From: Sphingobacterium sp. ML3W
Lineage (GTDB): Bacteria > Bacteroidota > Bacteroidia > Sphingobacteriales > Sphingobacteriaceae
Direction of reading: 5' to 3'
Assembly (NCBI RefSeq): GCF_000747525.1
Contig: NZ_CP009278.1
Span: 5,265,011 to 5,329,010, forward strand
DNA: 64,000 nt
Shown: positions 25,253 to 33,164 of the stretch, piece after piece
How positions within the stretch are numbered: position 1 is the stretch's first letter
How the letters are laid out: each line of letters opens with the position of its first letter
Notes under the pieces: generated by a model
Told to the model about the DNA's origin: nothing
The model's database searches: none
What the model saw: only the letters and a program-made list of their open reading frames with translations
Position numbers and translations under genes: made by a program

Positions 25253-25663
25253 ATGAAATCAATTAAATACATCTTTATTATATCTCTTTTAATGTCCGTC
25301 TTTGCATGCTCTAAGAGCAGTGACAGTAAAGAAGATTCAAATCCATTAATTGGAACGTATAGGTTAGAAAAAACTGGCACGAACCATTATGAAAAAGGAA
25401 AGATAGTAAAGCGAGACATTAGCACGGAAAAGATAAACGGGGAAATGACATTATTAGCTGATAAATCTTTTCGTATCGTATTCGTTGCTGATGGGGAAAG
25501 TGAAGTTGCGATTGGCACTTATAACTCCGTAAATCAGACGTTTACTATTCAGCAAGGTGGGGATTTTAAGAAAACATCTTATTTTTTTGAAGACAATTAC
25601 TTAGTTCTAATCACTGAAGATAATGGAGACAGTAAAGATGTAGGTTATTTTAAAAAGAAATAG
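25253..25663 (+). CDS. Small lipoprotein with lipocalin-like pattern
   Basis: 136 aa. The lipoprotein signal ends in SVFACSK (Cys19). The rest is beta-rich, with PLIGTYRLEKTG (about residues 31-42) and MTLLADKSFRIVFV (about 66-79), as in Bacteroidota lipocalin-like lipoproteins. No catalytic residues are seen. It follows the Ig-like lipoprotein by 50 bp on the same strand and is closed by a terminator, so the two form a cargo operon. The function is unknown. Confidence 0.8.
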   Translation: MKSIKYIFIISLLMSVFACSKSSDSKEDSNPLIGTYRLEKTGTNHYEKGKIVKRDISTEKINGEMTLLADKSFRIVFVADGESEVAIGTYNSVNQTFTIQQGGDFKKTSYFFEDNYLVLITEDNGDSKDVGYFKKK

Positions 25664-25687
25664 AAAACATCATTATAAAAAATTATA

Positions 25688-25712
25688 AGCTCCTACTTAA
25701 GGAGCTTTTTTT
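25688..25712 (+). terminator. Terminator of the lipoprotein operon
   Basis: AGCTCC and GGAGCT form a stem with a 7-nt loop, followed by TTTTTTTA, 25 bp past the stop. Confidence 0.85.
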
Positions 25713-26053
25713 ATATATAATGATTTAAGATTCAAAATGTAAATAACAAGCAGATAGTATAAATATCCCCTTAAAAAATAGCAACAAATTGGGTTATAAA
25801 TATTAAAATAACATGGCATTAATTACAACTATATTTCATTATACATCTACAAACACAATAATAATACGCAGTTAGAATACTAATATATTAATTTTTTTAT
25901 CCTAACTTCATTGTAAATAATTGATTTTAAGCAATTAAATTAATAAAGATGCGGTGATATGCATATCTGTATCTTTTACCTGTCTGACATTAAATATGGC
26001 AAATTGAATTAAATATGAAGCGCCAAGATGGCGCTCTAACAGTATAATGTCAT
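25713..26053. other. Intergenic region before the last element gene
   Basis: About 340 bp, strongly AT-rich and without a credible gene. It contains only the operator-like dyad at 26019-26035 and the promoter that follows. Confidence 0.5.
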
Positions 26054-26061
26054 TATATTTG
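26019..26061 (+). promoter_or_regulatory. Promoter and operator-like dyad of the last element gene
   Basis: TATATTTG (26054-26061) matches TAnnTTTG and ends 4 nt before the ATG at 26066, which points to a leaderless mRNA. AGCGCC-aagat-GGCGCT (26019-26035) is a 6-bp dyad over the -33 region. Transcription from here could continue into polA. Confidence 0.5.
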
Positions 26062-26065
26062 TGTA

Positions 26066-26620
26066 ATGAAAAAAGTAATACATAATCTTTTAGCCCCATC
26101 AGCTCATTTATTTTTAATATCAAAATATCTTAATAAAGATGAACTTAATAAATTAGTATATAACTTGATAAATGAAGATTATCTTTTAATTTTAGAATAC
26201 TTAGATAGTCTAATAATACAGATAAAAGAAAAAGATATAAAGGATAGAAATGAGGATGAATTATATTTATCACTCCTTATTACTAATTTCAAAGAATCAG
26301 TTAGAGAAATTTATATAGATTATCAGCATTTAGAATATCATTATGAAGCCCAAAAAAGCCTATCTGTTTTTAAAATAATTGAGGATACATTATCTAAATA
26401 TAATATCACCAATTCATCTACAATAGCAAAAGAGGTGATAAAAGAATACAGTAATGCACAAGATGAGATTAAAATTGCTGATAGGATATATTCAAACATT
26501 CTAAAAAAAGATGATACACCTACGCCTAAAAGTACAAAAATAAGTACAAAAGAAAGTGCAAGAGATAAGGTACGAGGCAAGGCACTAGAAGATAGCTTAA
26601 AAGCAAAAAGGGACAACTAG
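26066..26620 (+). CDS. Small helical protein of unknown function at the element's right end
   Basis: 184 aa, not recognised. It is predicted to be mainly helical, with a charged Lys/Glu/Asp-rich C-terminus that includes TPTPKSTKISTKESARDK (about residues 151-168). No signal peptide or membrane span is visible. The stop codon lies inside the 24-bp repeat, and polA starts 51 bp later on the same strand. The pair may be one transcript, because no TAnnTTTG box was found between them. A role as an excision or partition accessory is possible, but there is no direct support. Confidence 0.6.
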   Translation: MKKVIHNLLAPSAHLFLISKYLNKDELNKLVYNLINEDYLLILEYLDSLIIQIKEKDIKDRNEDELYLSLLITNFKESVREIYIDYQHLEYHYEAQKSLSVFKIIEDTLSKYNITNSSTIAKEVIKEYSNAQDEIKIADRIYSNILKKDDTPTPKSTKISTKESARDKVRGKALEDSLKAKRDN

Positions 26621-26639
26621 GGTATCTAGTTGGGTATCT
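26616..26639 (+). repeat. 24-bp direct repeat near the right end (arm-type site candidate)
   Basis: Identical to 20888-20911 and in the same direction. It lies 56 bp inside the right core repeat and overlaps the end of the 184-aa gene. Confidence 0.7.
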
Positions 26640-26671
26640 TACAACATCAATAAAACTTTAATTACTTAAAA

Positions 26672-29479
26672 ATGAATGACTTAAACACATATACTAAAAA
26701 ACTATTTCTTCTAGATGGAATGGCCCTTATTTATAGAGCCTACTTTGCATTAAGCAAAACACCCCGTATTACTTCAAATGGTTTGAATACTGGTGCAATA
26801 ATGGGATTTACCAATACTTTGTTGGAGATACTAAAAAATCAAAAACCATCCCATTTAGCTGTAGTTTTTGACACCGAAGCTCCAACAGCGCGTCACATTG
26901 AGTTTGAGGCGTACAAGGCTCACCGTGAAAAAATGCCTGAAGATCTTTCGGCTGCTATACCCTATATTTTCAAATTGATTTCTGGCTTTAATATCCCCAT
27001 CATTACCTTGGATGGTTATGAGGCTGATGATATCATAGGAACATTAGCTAAAAAAGCAGAAAGCAAAGGATTTACGGTATACTGTATGACGCCCGATAAA
27101 GATTTTGGACAGCTCGTGTCTGAAAATATTTATATCTACAAACCGGCTCGTATGGGAAATGGTGCAGAAATACAGGGTGTAAAAGAAATTCTTGAAAAAT
27201 GGGAAGTAGAAGATGTCAATCAAGTCATCGATATATTAGGCCTGTGGGGTGATGCTGTTGACAATATACCAGGAATACCTGGAATTGGCGAAAAGACAGC
27301 TAAAAAATTGATTCAAGAATTTGGCTCAATGGAAAACATCATTGCTAATGCCGATAAATTAAAAGGCAAACAAAGGGAAAATGTAGAAAATTATGCGGAG
27401 CAAGGTTTAATTTCTAAAAAATTAGCCACAATACTATTGGATGTTCCTGTTGAGCTCGAAGAAGAAAAGTTAATCATTGAAGAGCCCAATAAAGAAATCT
27501 TAGAACCTTTATTTATTGAATTAGAATTCAGAACACTAGGTAAGCGTGTTTTTGGAGAAACGACCGCAATAGCTGATAATCCAAAAAACTCTAATGGACA
27601 AATGGATCTGTTTTCATTACCCCCGGAATCTGATACGAAGGAAGAATTGTCCTATACTGGCCCTGTAAATAGTTTGGAGAATACTCCGCATGAATACATG
27701 CTCGTGAATACAAGGACCGAGCAAGAAGCATTAGCGAATCAATTAGCATCACTTAGCAGCTTCTGTTTTGACACCGAAGCAACAGGATTAGATGCAAATC
27801 TTGCAGATATAGTAGGTCTTTCATTTTCATTCGAAAAAGGAAAAGCGTATTATGTCCCAACTCCAAAAGATCGTCAAGAAGCACAAGAAGTAGTATCTAT
27901 CTTCAAATCTGTATTGGAAGATGAACAGATAGAAAAAGTTGGTCAAAATATAAAGTATGATATCTTACTGCTCGCTAGATATCAAGTATCAGTGAAGGGT
28001 CCCCTCTTTGATACGATGCTCGCTCATTATCTAATCGACCCAGATACAAGACATGGCATGGACGTTTTATCTGAAAACTACCTAAACTATAAACCACTCT
28101 CTATAACAGAACTTATAGGTGCTAAAGGAAAGAAACAAGGTAACATGCGAGATGTTGATCTTGAAATAATAAAAGAGTATGCTGCTGAAGATGCAGATAT
28201 TACATTGCAACTTAAAGAGATTTTCACCCCTTTATTACTCGAAACAAATACTTTCAACTTAGCGAATGAGGTTGAATTCCCACTGATCTATATACTAGCG
28301 GAAATAGAAAGAAATGGTGTCCGAATTGATATTGATGCTTTACAACAATTTTCAAAAAATCTGGAAATAGACATCCGTCAATTGGAACAGACCATTTACG
28401 AAAAGGCTGGGGTAAATTTCAATATCGCTTCCCCTAAACAACTGGGAGAAGTACTCTTTGATAAATTAAAATTAGACCCAAAGGCAAAAAAGACGAAAAC
28501 AGGACAGTACAAAACAGGAGAAGATGTCTTGTTGGCTTTAGCTTATAAATCAGATATTGTACAGGATATATTAAGTTTTAGACAGCTTCAAAAGTTAAAA
28601 TCTACTTATGTAGATGCTTTACCCGAATTGATCAATCCAGAAACTGGACTAATTCACACCTCTTATAACCAAGCCGTAGCCGCTACTGGTCGATTAAGTT
28701 CAACTAATCCCAATTTACAGAACATTCCAATTCGAACAGAACGTGGTCGTGAAGTTAGAAAAGCATTTATCCCTCGTCACGAAAACAATGTTATACTTTC
28801 TGCCGATTACTCCCAGATTGAATTACGTCTCATTGCCGAACTGAGCAAGGACCCCAATATGATGGAGGCATTTATTTCTGGCCATGACATCCATCGTGCG
28901 ACAGCAGCAAGAGTATATGGCTTAGACTTAGAAGAAGTAACATCGGATCAACGTAGAAATGCAAAAGCTGTAAACTTTGGTATTATCTATGGACAATCTG
29001 CCTTCGGACTCTCACAAAGTTTAGCGATTCCCCGTAAAGAAGCTGCAGAAATTATTGACCAATATTTCAATCAATATGTAGGTATTAAAAAATATATGGG
29101 CGAAGTATTAGATTTTGCAAAGGAAAACGGTTATGTCGAAACAATCCTTAAAAGACGACGTTATTTAAGGGATATCAACTCGGCAAATATGACAGTTCGA
29201 GGTTTTGCAGAACGCAATGCTATTAATGCGCCAATACAGGGGTCAGCTGCTGATTTGATTAAGATCGCGATGCTTGGTATTCAAAAAGAAATTAAAGACC
29301 AGGGATTAGCTGGTAAGATGATCATGCAAGTACATGATGAGCTGGTCTTTGACGTTCCTGAAAACGAGATTGATATCTTCAAAAAAATCATTCAGGATAA
29401 AATGACGTCTGCAATAAAGACTGAGATTCCTTTGGTAGTAGAAATTGGTCAAGGCAAAAACTGGCTTGAAGCACATTAA
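26672..29479 (+). CDS. polA: DNA polymerase I with element-derived N-terminal extension
   Basis: 935 aa. Three domains are intact: the 5' nuclease (about 9-300, starting LFLLDGMALIYRAY), the 3'-5' exonuclease with Exo I FDTEATGLD, Exo II NIKYD and Exo III YAAEDAD (about 365-530), and the polymerase with motif A DYSQIELRL, motif B RRNAKAVNFGIIYGQ and motif C VHDE. The protein acts in Okazaki-fragment processing and repair. The first eight residues (MNDLNTYT) are not part of the nuclease fold and come from the integrated element, since the 15-bp core repeat begins at codon 9. The original start was probably the GTG at 20785. It is now driven from within the element. Confidence 0.96.
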   Translation: MNDLNTYTKKLFLLDGMALIYRAYFALSKTPRITSNGLNTGAIMGFTNTLLEILKNQKPSHLAVVFDTEAPTARHIEFEAYKAHREKMPEDLSAAIPYIFKLISGFNIPIITLDGYEADDIIGTLAKKAESKGFTVYCMTPDKDFGQLVSENIYIYKPARMGNGAEIQGVKEILEKWEVEDVNQVIDILGLWGDAVDNIPGIPGIGEKTAKKLIQEFGSMENIIANADKLKGKQRENVENYAEQGLISKKLATILLDVPVELEEEKLIIEEPNKEILEPLFIELEFRTLGKRVFGETTAIADNPKNSNGQMDLFSLPPESDTKEELSYTGPVNSLENTPHEYMLVNTRTEQEALANQLASLSSFCFDTEATGLDANLADIVGLSFSFEKGKAYYVPTPKDRQEAQEVVSIFKSVLEDEQIEKVGQNIKYDILLLARYQVSVKGPLFDTMLAHYLIDPDTRHGMDVLSENYLNYKPLSITELIGAKGKKQGNMRDVDLEIIKEYAAEDADITLQLKEIFTPLLLETNTFNLANEVEFPLIYILAEIERNGVRIDIDALQQFSKNLEIDIRQLEQTIYEKAGVNFNIASPKQLGEVLFDKLKLDPKAKKTKTGQYKTGEDVLLALAYKSDIVQDILSFRQLQKLKSTYVDALPELINPETGLIHTSYNQAVAATGRLSSTNPNLQNIPIRTERGREVRKAFIPRHENNVILSADYSQIELRLIAELSKDPNMMEAFISGHDIHRATAARVYGLDLEEVTSDQRRNAKAVNFGIIYGQSAFGLSQSLAIPRKEAAEIIDQYFNQYVGIKKYMGEVLDFAKENGYVETILKRRRYLRDINSANMTVRGFAERNAINAPIQGSAADLIKIAMLGIQKEIKDQGLAGKMIMQVHDELVFDVPENEIDIFKKIIQDKMTSAIKTEIPLVVEIGQGKNWLEAH
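26696..26710 (+). repeat. Right attachment core (attR), 15 bp, inside polA codons 9-13
   Basis: AAAAAACTATTTCTT, identical to 20788-20802. After it the two copies diverge: the left continues TTTATAA (stop) and the right CTAGATGG (polA). Confidence 0.65.
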
Positions 29480-29501
29480 TAAAACAGTATAAACGAGAAT
29501 T

Positions 29502-30605
29502 ATGAGAAAATTTCTGTTCATATTAATATCCTTTATCTTATTTGTAAACGTTGTTTATGGACAAGAAAAAGCAACCTATTATGAAAAAATAGATAATAAT
29601 ACTTTTCGATTCTTTTTCGACAAGAATTATTATCTATCGGACAAATCTTGTGAGTTTAAATCGATAGAACGAGTAGCAACTTTAAACCCAAAAACGCAAA
29701 AATTTGATGGCCCATTTAAAGACTTTAATAATAATGGGCGAATGATTTTAGAGGGTGTCTACAAGAATGGGGTAAAAGAAGGTCTTTTTCAAGCCTACCA
29801 TGCTAACGGCGATTTAAAATGGTCCGCAAACTTTATGAATGATATACCAAAAGGAGAAGTAACCCATCGTTACCCTAATGATCAAGTAGCCCTGACCCTA
29901 TTATATACAGATAGTATCATCTTGATACAGGATTATTGGCTTCCTAATGGCACACAAAAAATAAAAGATGGAGAGGGAACCTACTCATTTCCAATTCCAT
30001 TTGAAGGTTTTAACGAATATGGTTTTGAATTCTATGTTGCAAAAGGAAAAATTAAAAATGGCAGACAAGAAGAAAAGTGGCAAATATTTGGTTATAACAA
30101 AGGACAAAAAGAAATATTGCTTGCTTTAGAAAATTATCAAAACGGAAAACTCTTAGTTGGAAACGATTATTATTCTGACAGTTCCTACAGGAGAAGCAAA
30201 TTTGGAATAATACCTTACGATAATTTTTTCAGGGCGGAATCACTCACATTCAAAACCTGTAGTTTTGACGATTTCTCTGATTTTAACATGTTTATTGGTA
30301 TGGATTTAACAAATACGATGAGCCGTATGAATGCAGATGGATTTACTGAAGATAGTTTTGAATACCAGATTAAATTGGATAAATCTGGAAGACCCTCAAA
30401 AATAAATTATATCAAAATGACCTCATCAGATTACATTAATAAGGTGCTCGCACCTTTACTGAAGGACATTACCTTTTACTATCCCTCATTAGAAAATGGT
30501 GTCCCTGTAGCTGATATACTTACAGTAACAGGTAAAATGTATAAGAATTCTGAGGGGAAAATAACCGTCTTACCAATAATAATTCATCGAGAAAAAGGAC
30601 AATAA
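29502..30605 (+). CDS. Exported protein with MORN-like (YwqK-type) repeats
   Basis: 367 aa. A signal peptide covers about residues 1-20 (ending NVVYGQ). A set of MORN_2-type repeats follows (about 65-130: GRMILEGVYKNGVKEGLFQA and GDLKWSANFMNDIPKGEV). The C-terminal region (about 240-367) looks like a separate alpha/beta domain. Such exported repeat proteins are common in Bacteroidota and their function is unknown. It starts 22 bp after polA on the same strand and may share its transcript. Confidence 0.75.
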   Translation: MRKFLFILISFILFVNVVYGQEKATYYEKIDNNTFRFFFDKNYYLSDKSCEFKSIERVATLNPKTQKFDGPFKDFNNNGRMILEGVYKNGVKEGLFQAYHANGDLKWSANFMNDIPKGEVTHRYPNDQVALTLLYTDSIILIQDYWLPNGTQKIKDGEGTYSFPIPFEGFNEYGFEFYVAKGKIKNGRQEEKWQIFGYNKGQKEILLALENYQNGKLLVGNDYYSDSSYRRSKFGIIPYDNFFRAESLTFKTCSFDDFSDFNMFIGMDLTNTMSRMNADGFTEDSFEYQIKLDKSGRPSKINYIKMTSSDYINKVLAPLLKDITFYYPSLENGVPVADILTVTGKMYKNSEGKITVLPIIIHREKGQ

Positions 30606-30616
30606 GACTATTTGAT

Positions 30617-30624
30617 TATATTTG
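30617..30624 (+). promoter_or_regulatory. -7 box of the psd promoter
   Basis: TATATTTG matches TAnnTTTG, 17 bp before the psd ATG. The -33 element is not clear. Confidence 0.5.
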
Positions 30625-30640
30625 CAAAAAAATTATAGGC

Positions 30641-31294
30641 ATGAAATTTCACAAAGAGGGATATACAAGTTTGGCTATTACTGTGTTAGTAATATTAGTT
30701 GCAAATGCAGTTGCAGACTATTATGATGCTCCTAACGTTATTAAATGGATTATTTATATCCTTTCAGGGTTTCTTTTCATAACAATAGTCCAGTTTTTCC
30801 GAAGTCCAACAAAAAATATTGTTATACAAGAAGGAACTATTCTATGTCCTGCTGATGGAAAAGTTGTGGTTATTGAAGAAACTGAAGAAAATGAGTATTT
30901 CCACGAAAGAAGGCTTCAGGTTTCGATATTCATGTCACCAATCAATGTACACGTAAATCGTAATCCAATTAGTGGGATTGTCAGCTACTTCAAGTACCAC
31001 CCTGGAAAATTTCTAGTTGCATGGCATCCAAAATCTTCAACAGAAAATGAAAGAACAACAGTAGTGGTCAAAAACGCGAATGGCACTGAGGTTCTTTTCA
31101 GACAAATTGCTGGCGCACTTGCGCGTCGTATTGTATGGTATGTGAAAGAAAATGACAATGTTACGCAGGGTTCGGAATTTGGATTTATAAAATTTGGATC
31201 TCGTGTAGATTTGTTCTTACCGATTGGTACACAGATCAATGTCAATATCGGAGACACAGTAACTGGTGGAAAAACAATCATCGGAAAGTTTTAA
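30641..31294 (+). CDS. psd: Phosphatidylserine decarboxylase (short form)
   Basis: 217 aa. The enzyme converts phosphatidylserine to phosphatidylethanolamine at the inner membrane. Two hydrophobic segments lie near the N-terminus (about 9-25 and 35-51). The self-cleavage motif FGSR (about 185-188) places Ser187 as the future pyruvoyl residue. The internal pattern MSPINVHVNRNP (98-109) is typical. This is the short Psd form of about 215-230 aa, also found in other Bacteroidota, and not the longer E. coli type. A terminator follows. Confidence 0.94.
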   Translation: MKFHKEGYTSLAITVLVILVANAVADYYDAPNVIKWIIYILSGFLFITIVQFFRSPTKNIVIQEGTILCPADGKVVVIEETEENEYFHERRLQVSIFMSPINVHVNRNPISGIVSYFKYHPGKFLVAWHPKSSTENERTTVVVKNANGTEVLFRQIAGALARRIVWYVKENDNVTQGSEFGFIKFGSRVDLFLPIGTQINVNIGDTVTGGKTIIGKF

Positions 31295-31322
31295 TAATTT
31301 ATTAATAAGGAATAACTAACTT

Positions 31323-31352
31323 AGGCTTTAGTAAAATACTAAAGCCTTTTTT
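31323..31352 (+). terminator. Terminator of psd
   Basis: AGGCTTTAGTA (31323-31333) pairs with TACTAAAGCCT (31337-31347), loop AAA, and a T-run follows. It ends 9 bp before the next ATG. Confidence 0.9.
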
Positions 31353-31360
31353 ATACATAT

Positions 31361-32395
31361 ATGAATTTTAGACAACTGGTTTTAAACTGTTCTCTAGCGG
31401 TGGGGCTAGCAATCTCTGCAGTCAGCTTCTACTACCATGCTAATTGGAAATCATTTCTAATTATCTTTATAATATCAAGCCTTGTCAGTTTTCTTATGTT
31501 CAATTTTGTATTCGAACGTTACATCTATAAAAGAATCAATACGATGTACAAATTGATACATAACTTAAAGTTGGGGAAAGATTTAAAGGATGCGTTAGGC
31601 GAGCATGTTACGGCAGATCCTATAGGCGATGCAGAAAAAGAAGTTAAGGCCTGGGCAATAGCAAAAAGAACAGAAATTGAGCAACTTAAATCACAGGAAA
31701 AATTCCGTAGAGAATTTTTATCCAATGTTTCACATGAATTCAAAACACCACTCTTTTCAATACAAGGCTATATCGAGACGCTAAAAGACGGCCTTATGGA
31801 AGAGGATTTGGAAATGGCAACAACATTTTTGAATAAAGCATCTAAAAATGTAGATCGCCTTAATTACCTCATTCAAGATTTAGACGAAATATCAAAATTA
31901 GAATCTGGAAAAATGGTTTTGAATATTGAGAAATTTGATATTGTTGAACTCATTAGAGACACTAAAGAATCGTTGGATGATAAAGCAATCGCTCATAATA
32001 TAGAGATTCAACTAAAAATCAAACCTGGTAGCTCGTATTGGGTCAAAGCCGATAAGTATAAAATAAGTCAGGTTCTTGTCAATTTAATTGAAAATTCTCT
32101 TAAATATGGAAAAAGTGGAGGTAAAAGTCAAATCCGAATCTTCTCCTTATTTGAGCAAGTTTTAATTGAAATAACAGATGATGGTTATGGAATTGAAGAG
32201 AAAAATTTAAATCGTGTCTTTGAGCGTTTTTTCAGAATTGACAAGAGCCGTTCAAGGGGTATTGGTGGATCTGGACTTGGTTTATCCATAGTCAAGCACA
32301 TCATTGAAGCACATCAACAAAATGTCAATGTGAGAAGCACAGAAGGTATAGGGACAACATTTGGATTTACATTAGAAAAGGTTTCTCAACTCTAA
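31361..32395 (+). CDS. PhoR-like sensor histidine kinase
   Basis: 344 aa. Two adjacent membrane spans (about 7-25 and 31-52) leave almost no sensor loop. A linker leads to HisKA with SNVSHEFKTPL (121-131, His125 phosphorylated). HATPase_c motifs follow: N box NLIENSLKYG (about 235), G1 DDGYGIEE and G2 GSGLGLSIVKH. The linker and catalytic order match PhoR-type kinases. No response regulator is adjacent in this window. The next genes are DUF47 and PiT, and a Pho-box-like repeat array lies directly downstream. A role in phosphate response is likely but inferred from context. Confidence 0.88.
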   Translation: MNFRQLVLNCSLAVGLAISAVSFYYHANWKSFLIIFIISSLVSFLMFNFVFERYIYKRINTMYKLIHNLKLGKDLKDALGEHVTADPIGDAEKEVKAWAIAKRTEIEQLKSQEKFRREFLSNVSHEFKTPLFSIQGYIETLKDGLMEEDLEMATTFLNKASKNVDRLNYLIQDLDEISKLESGKMVLNIEKFDIVELIRDTKESLDDKAIAHNIEIQLKIKPGSSYWVKADKYKISQVLVNLIENSLKYGKSGGKSQIRIFSLFEQVLIEITDDGYGIEEKNLNRVFERFFRIDKSRSRGIGGSGLGLSIVKHIIEAHQQNVNVRSTEGIGTTFGFTLEKVSQL

Positions 32396-32463
32396 TGTTA
32401 ACAAATAAAAACTTAACATTACCAAAAGCTTAACATTAACTTAACATTAACTTAGTAATTTCG
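32394..32463 (+). promoter_or_regulatory. Pho-box-like direct-repeat array and promoter of the phosphate-uptake operon
   Basis: CTTAACATTAA occurs at 32429-32439 and 32440-32450, with a looser third copy CTTAGTAATTT at 32451-32461. All are in tandem with an 11-bp period, the spacing of PhoB half-sites. One more CTTAACATT lies at 32412-32420 and an inverted AATGTTAA at 32395-32402. TAATTTCG (32456-32463) resembles the -7 box. The DUF47 ATG follows at 32485. Confidence 0.6.
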
Positions 32464-32484
32464 CAAAAAATAATTAATAATGAT

Positions 32485-33132
32485 ATGTCATTAAATAGCA
32501 TTTTTCAATATTTCATTCCTAAGGATAAAAAGTTTTTTCCTTTATTTGAACAAGCAGGTAGTAACTTGATTGAGATGTCTCTGTTACTAAAAGAAGCCGT
32601 TAATGCAAGCGACTCTGAAAAACGTAAAGAAATTGTTCGTAAAATTGAAGATTTAGAACATAAAGGTGATAATATCACCCATCAAATTCATTTAGAATTA
32701 GGTAAAAACTTCATTACCCCGTTTGATCGTGAAGATATTCATGCATTAGCAAGTTCACTGGATGATGTTGCTGATTTTATTAATGGCGCTTCAAACAAAA
32801 TGGATCTGTATAAAGTCCAAAAAGCGACAGAGCCAATGATTGAAATGGCTGATTTAATTGTTGAGGCTACAGATCATGTCGCAAAAGCAATTTTTGAATT
32901 GAAGGATCTAAAAAACATCCGTAATATCACAGATGCTTGTGTTCGCATTAATAGCGTTGAAAATAAAGCTGACTATATCTTTGACAAAGCCGTAGCTGAT
33001 TTATTCGAGTTTGAAAAAGATGCTATTACATTGATCAAACACAAAGAAGTATTGTCTGCAATGGAAGACGCTACAGATAAATGTGAAGACGTAGCAAACG
33101 TATTAGAGAGCATCTTGGTTAAAAACGCATAA
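32485..33132 (+). CDS. DUF47 (PhoU-like) accessory protein of PiT
   Basis: 215 aa, all helical. REIVRKIEDLEHKGDNITHQI (about 51-71, with the ExxxD/ExxxxD metal-binding pattern) occurs once and is followed by related ALASSLDDVADFINGASNK (about 89-107) and DATDKCEDVANVLESI (about 193-208) segments. This is the three-helix-bundle pair of PhoU/DUF47 proteins. Members regulate Pit-type phosphate import at the membrane. The PiT gene follows 32 bp downstream, so the two are an operon. The length is standard. Confidence 0.93.
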   Translation: MSLNSIFQYFIPKDKKFFPLFEQAGSNLIEMSLLLKEAVNASDSEKRKEIVRKIEDLEHKGDNITHQIHLELGKNFITPFDREDIHALASSLDDVADFINGASNKMDLYKVQKATEPMIEMADLIVEATDHVAKAIFELKDLKNIRNITDACVRINSVENKADYIFDKAVADLFEFEKDAITLIKHKEVLSAMEDATDKCEDVANVLESILVKNA

Positions 33133-33164
33133 TTGCGCATTTAACATATTAACACATTCATATT

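Larger units (their letters stand above)
20788..26710 (+). mobile_element. Integrated 5.9-kb element with tyrosine integrase and HUH replication protein
   Basis: Exact 15-bp direct repeats (20788-20802 and 26696-26710) bound the element, and the right copy lies inside polA codons 9-13. Inside each end are 24-bp direct repeats. Cargo in order: tyrosine recombinase, non-coding region with inverted repeats, HUH-type Rep, XRE regulator (reverse), two lipoproteins, and a small helical protein just before polA. Base composition is visibly poorer in GC than the neighbours, most of all in the rep gene. No capsid, relaxase accessory or conjugation genes are seen, so it looks like a small integrative plasmid, satellite or mobilizable element. 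Confidence 0.75.

Noticed and set aside
20888..26639. The 24-bp direct repeats as the attachment cores
   Set aside because: The polA stump and the 15-bp repeat lie further out on both sides and explain the interrupted gene, so the 24-bp repeats are better read as internal arm sites.
32412..32461. CTTAACATTAA repeats as a CRISPR array
   Set aside because: The repeats are 11 bp and contiguous, with no spacers, so a regulator-binding array is far more likely.
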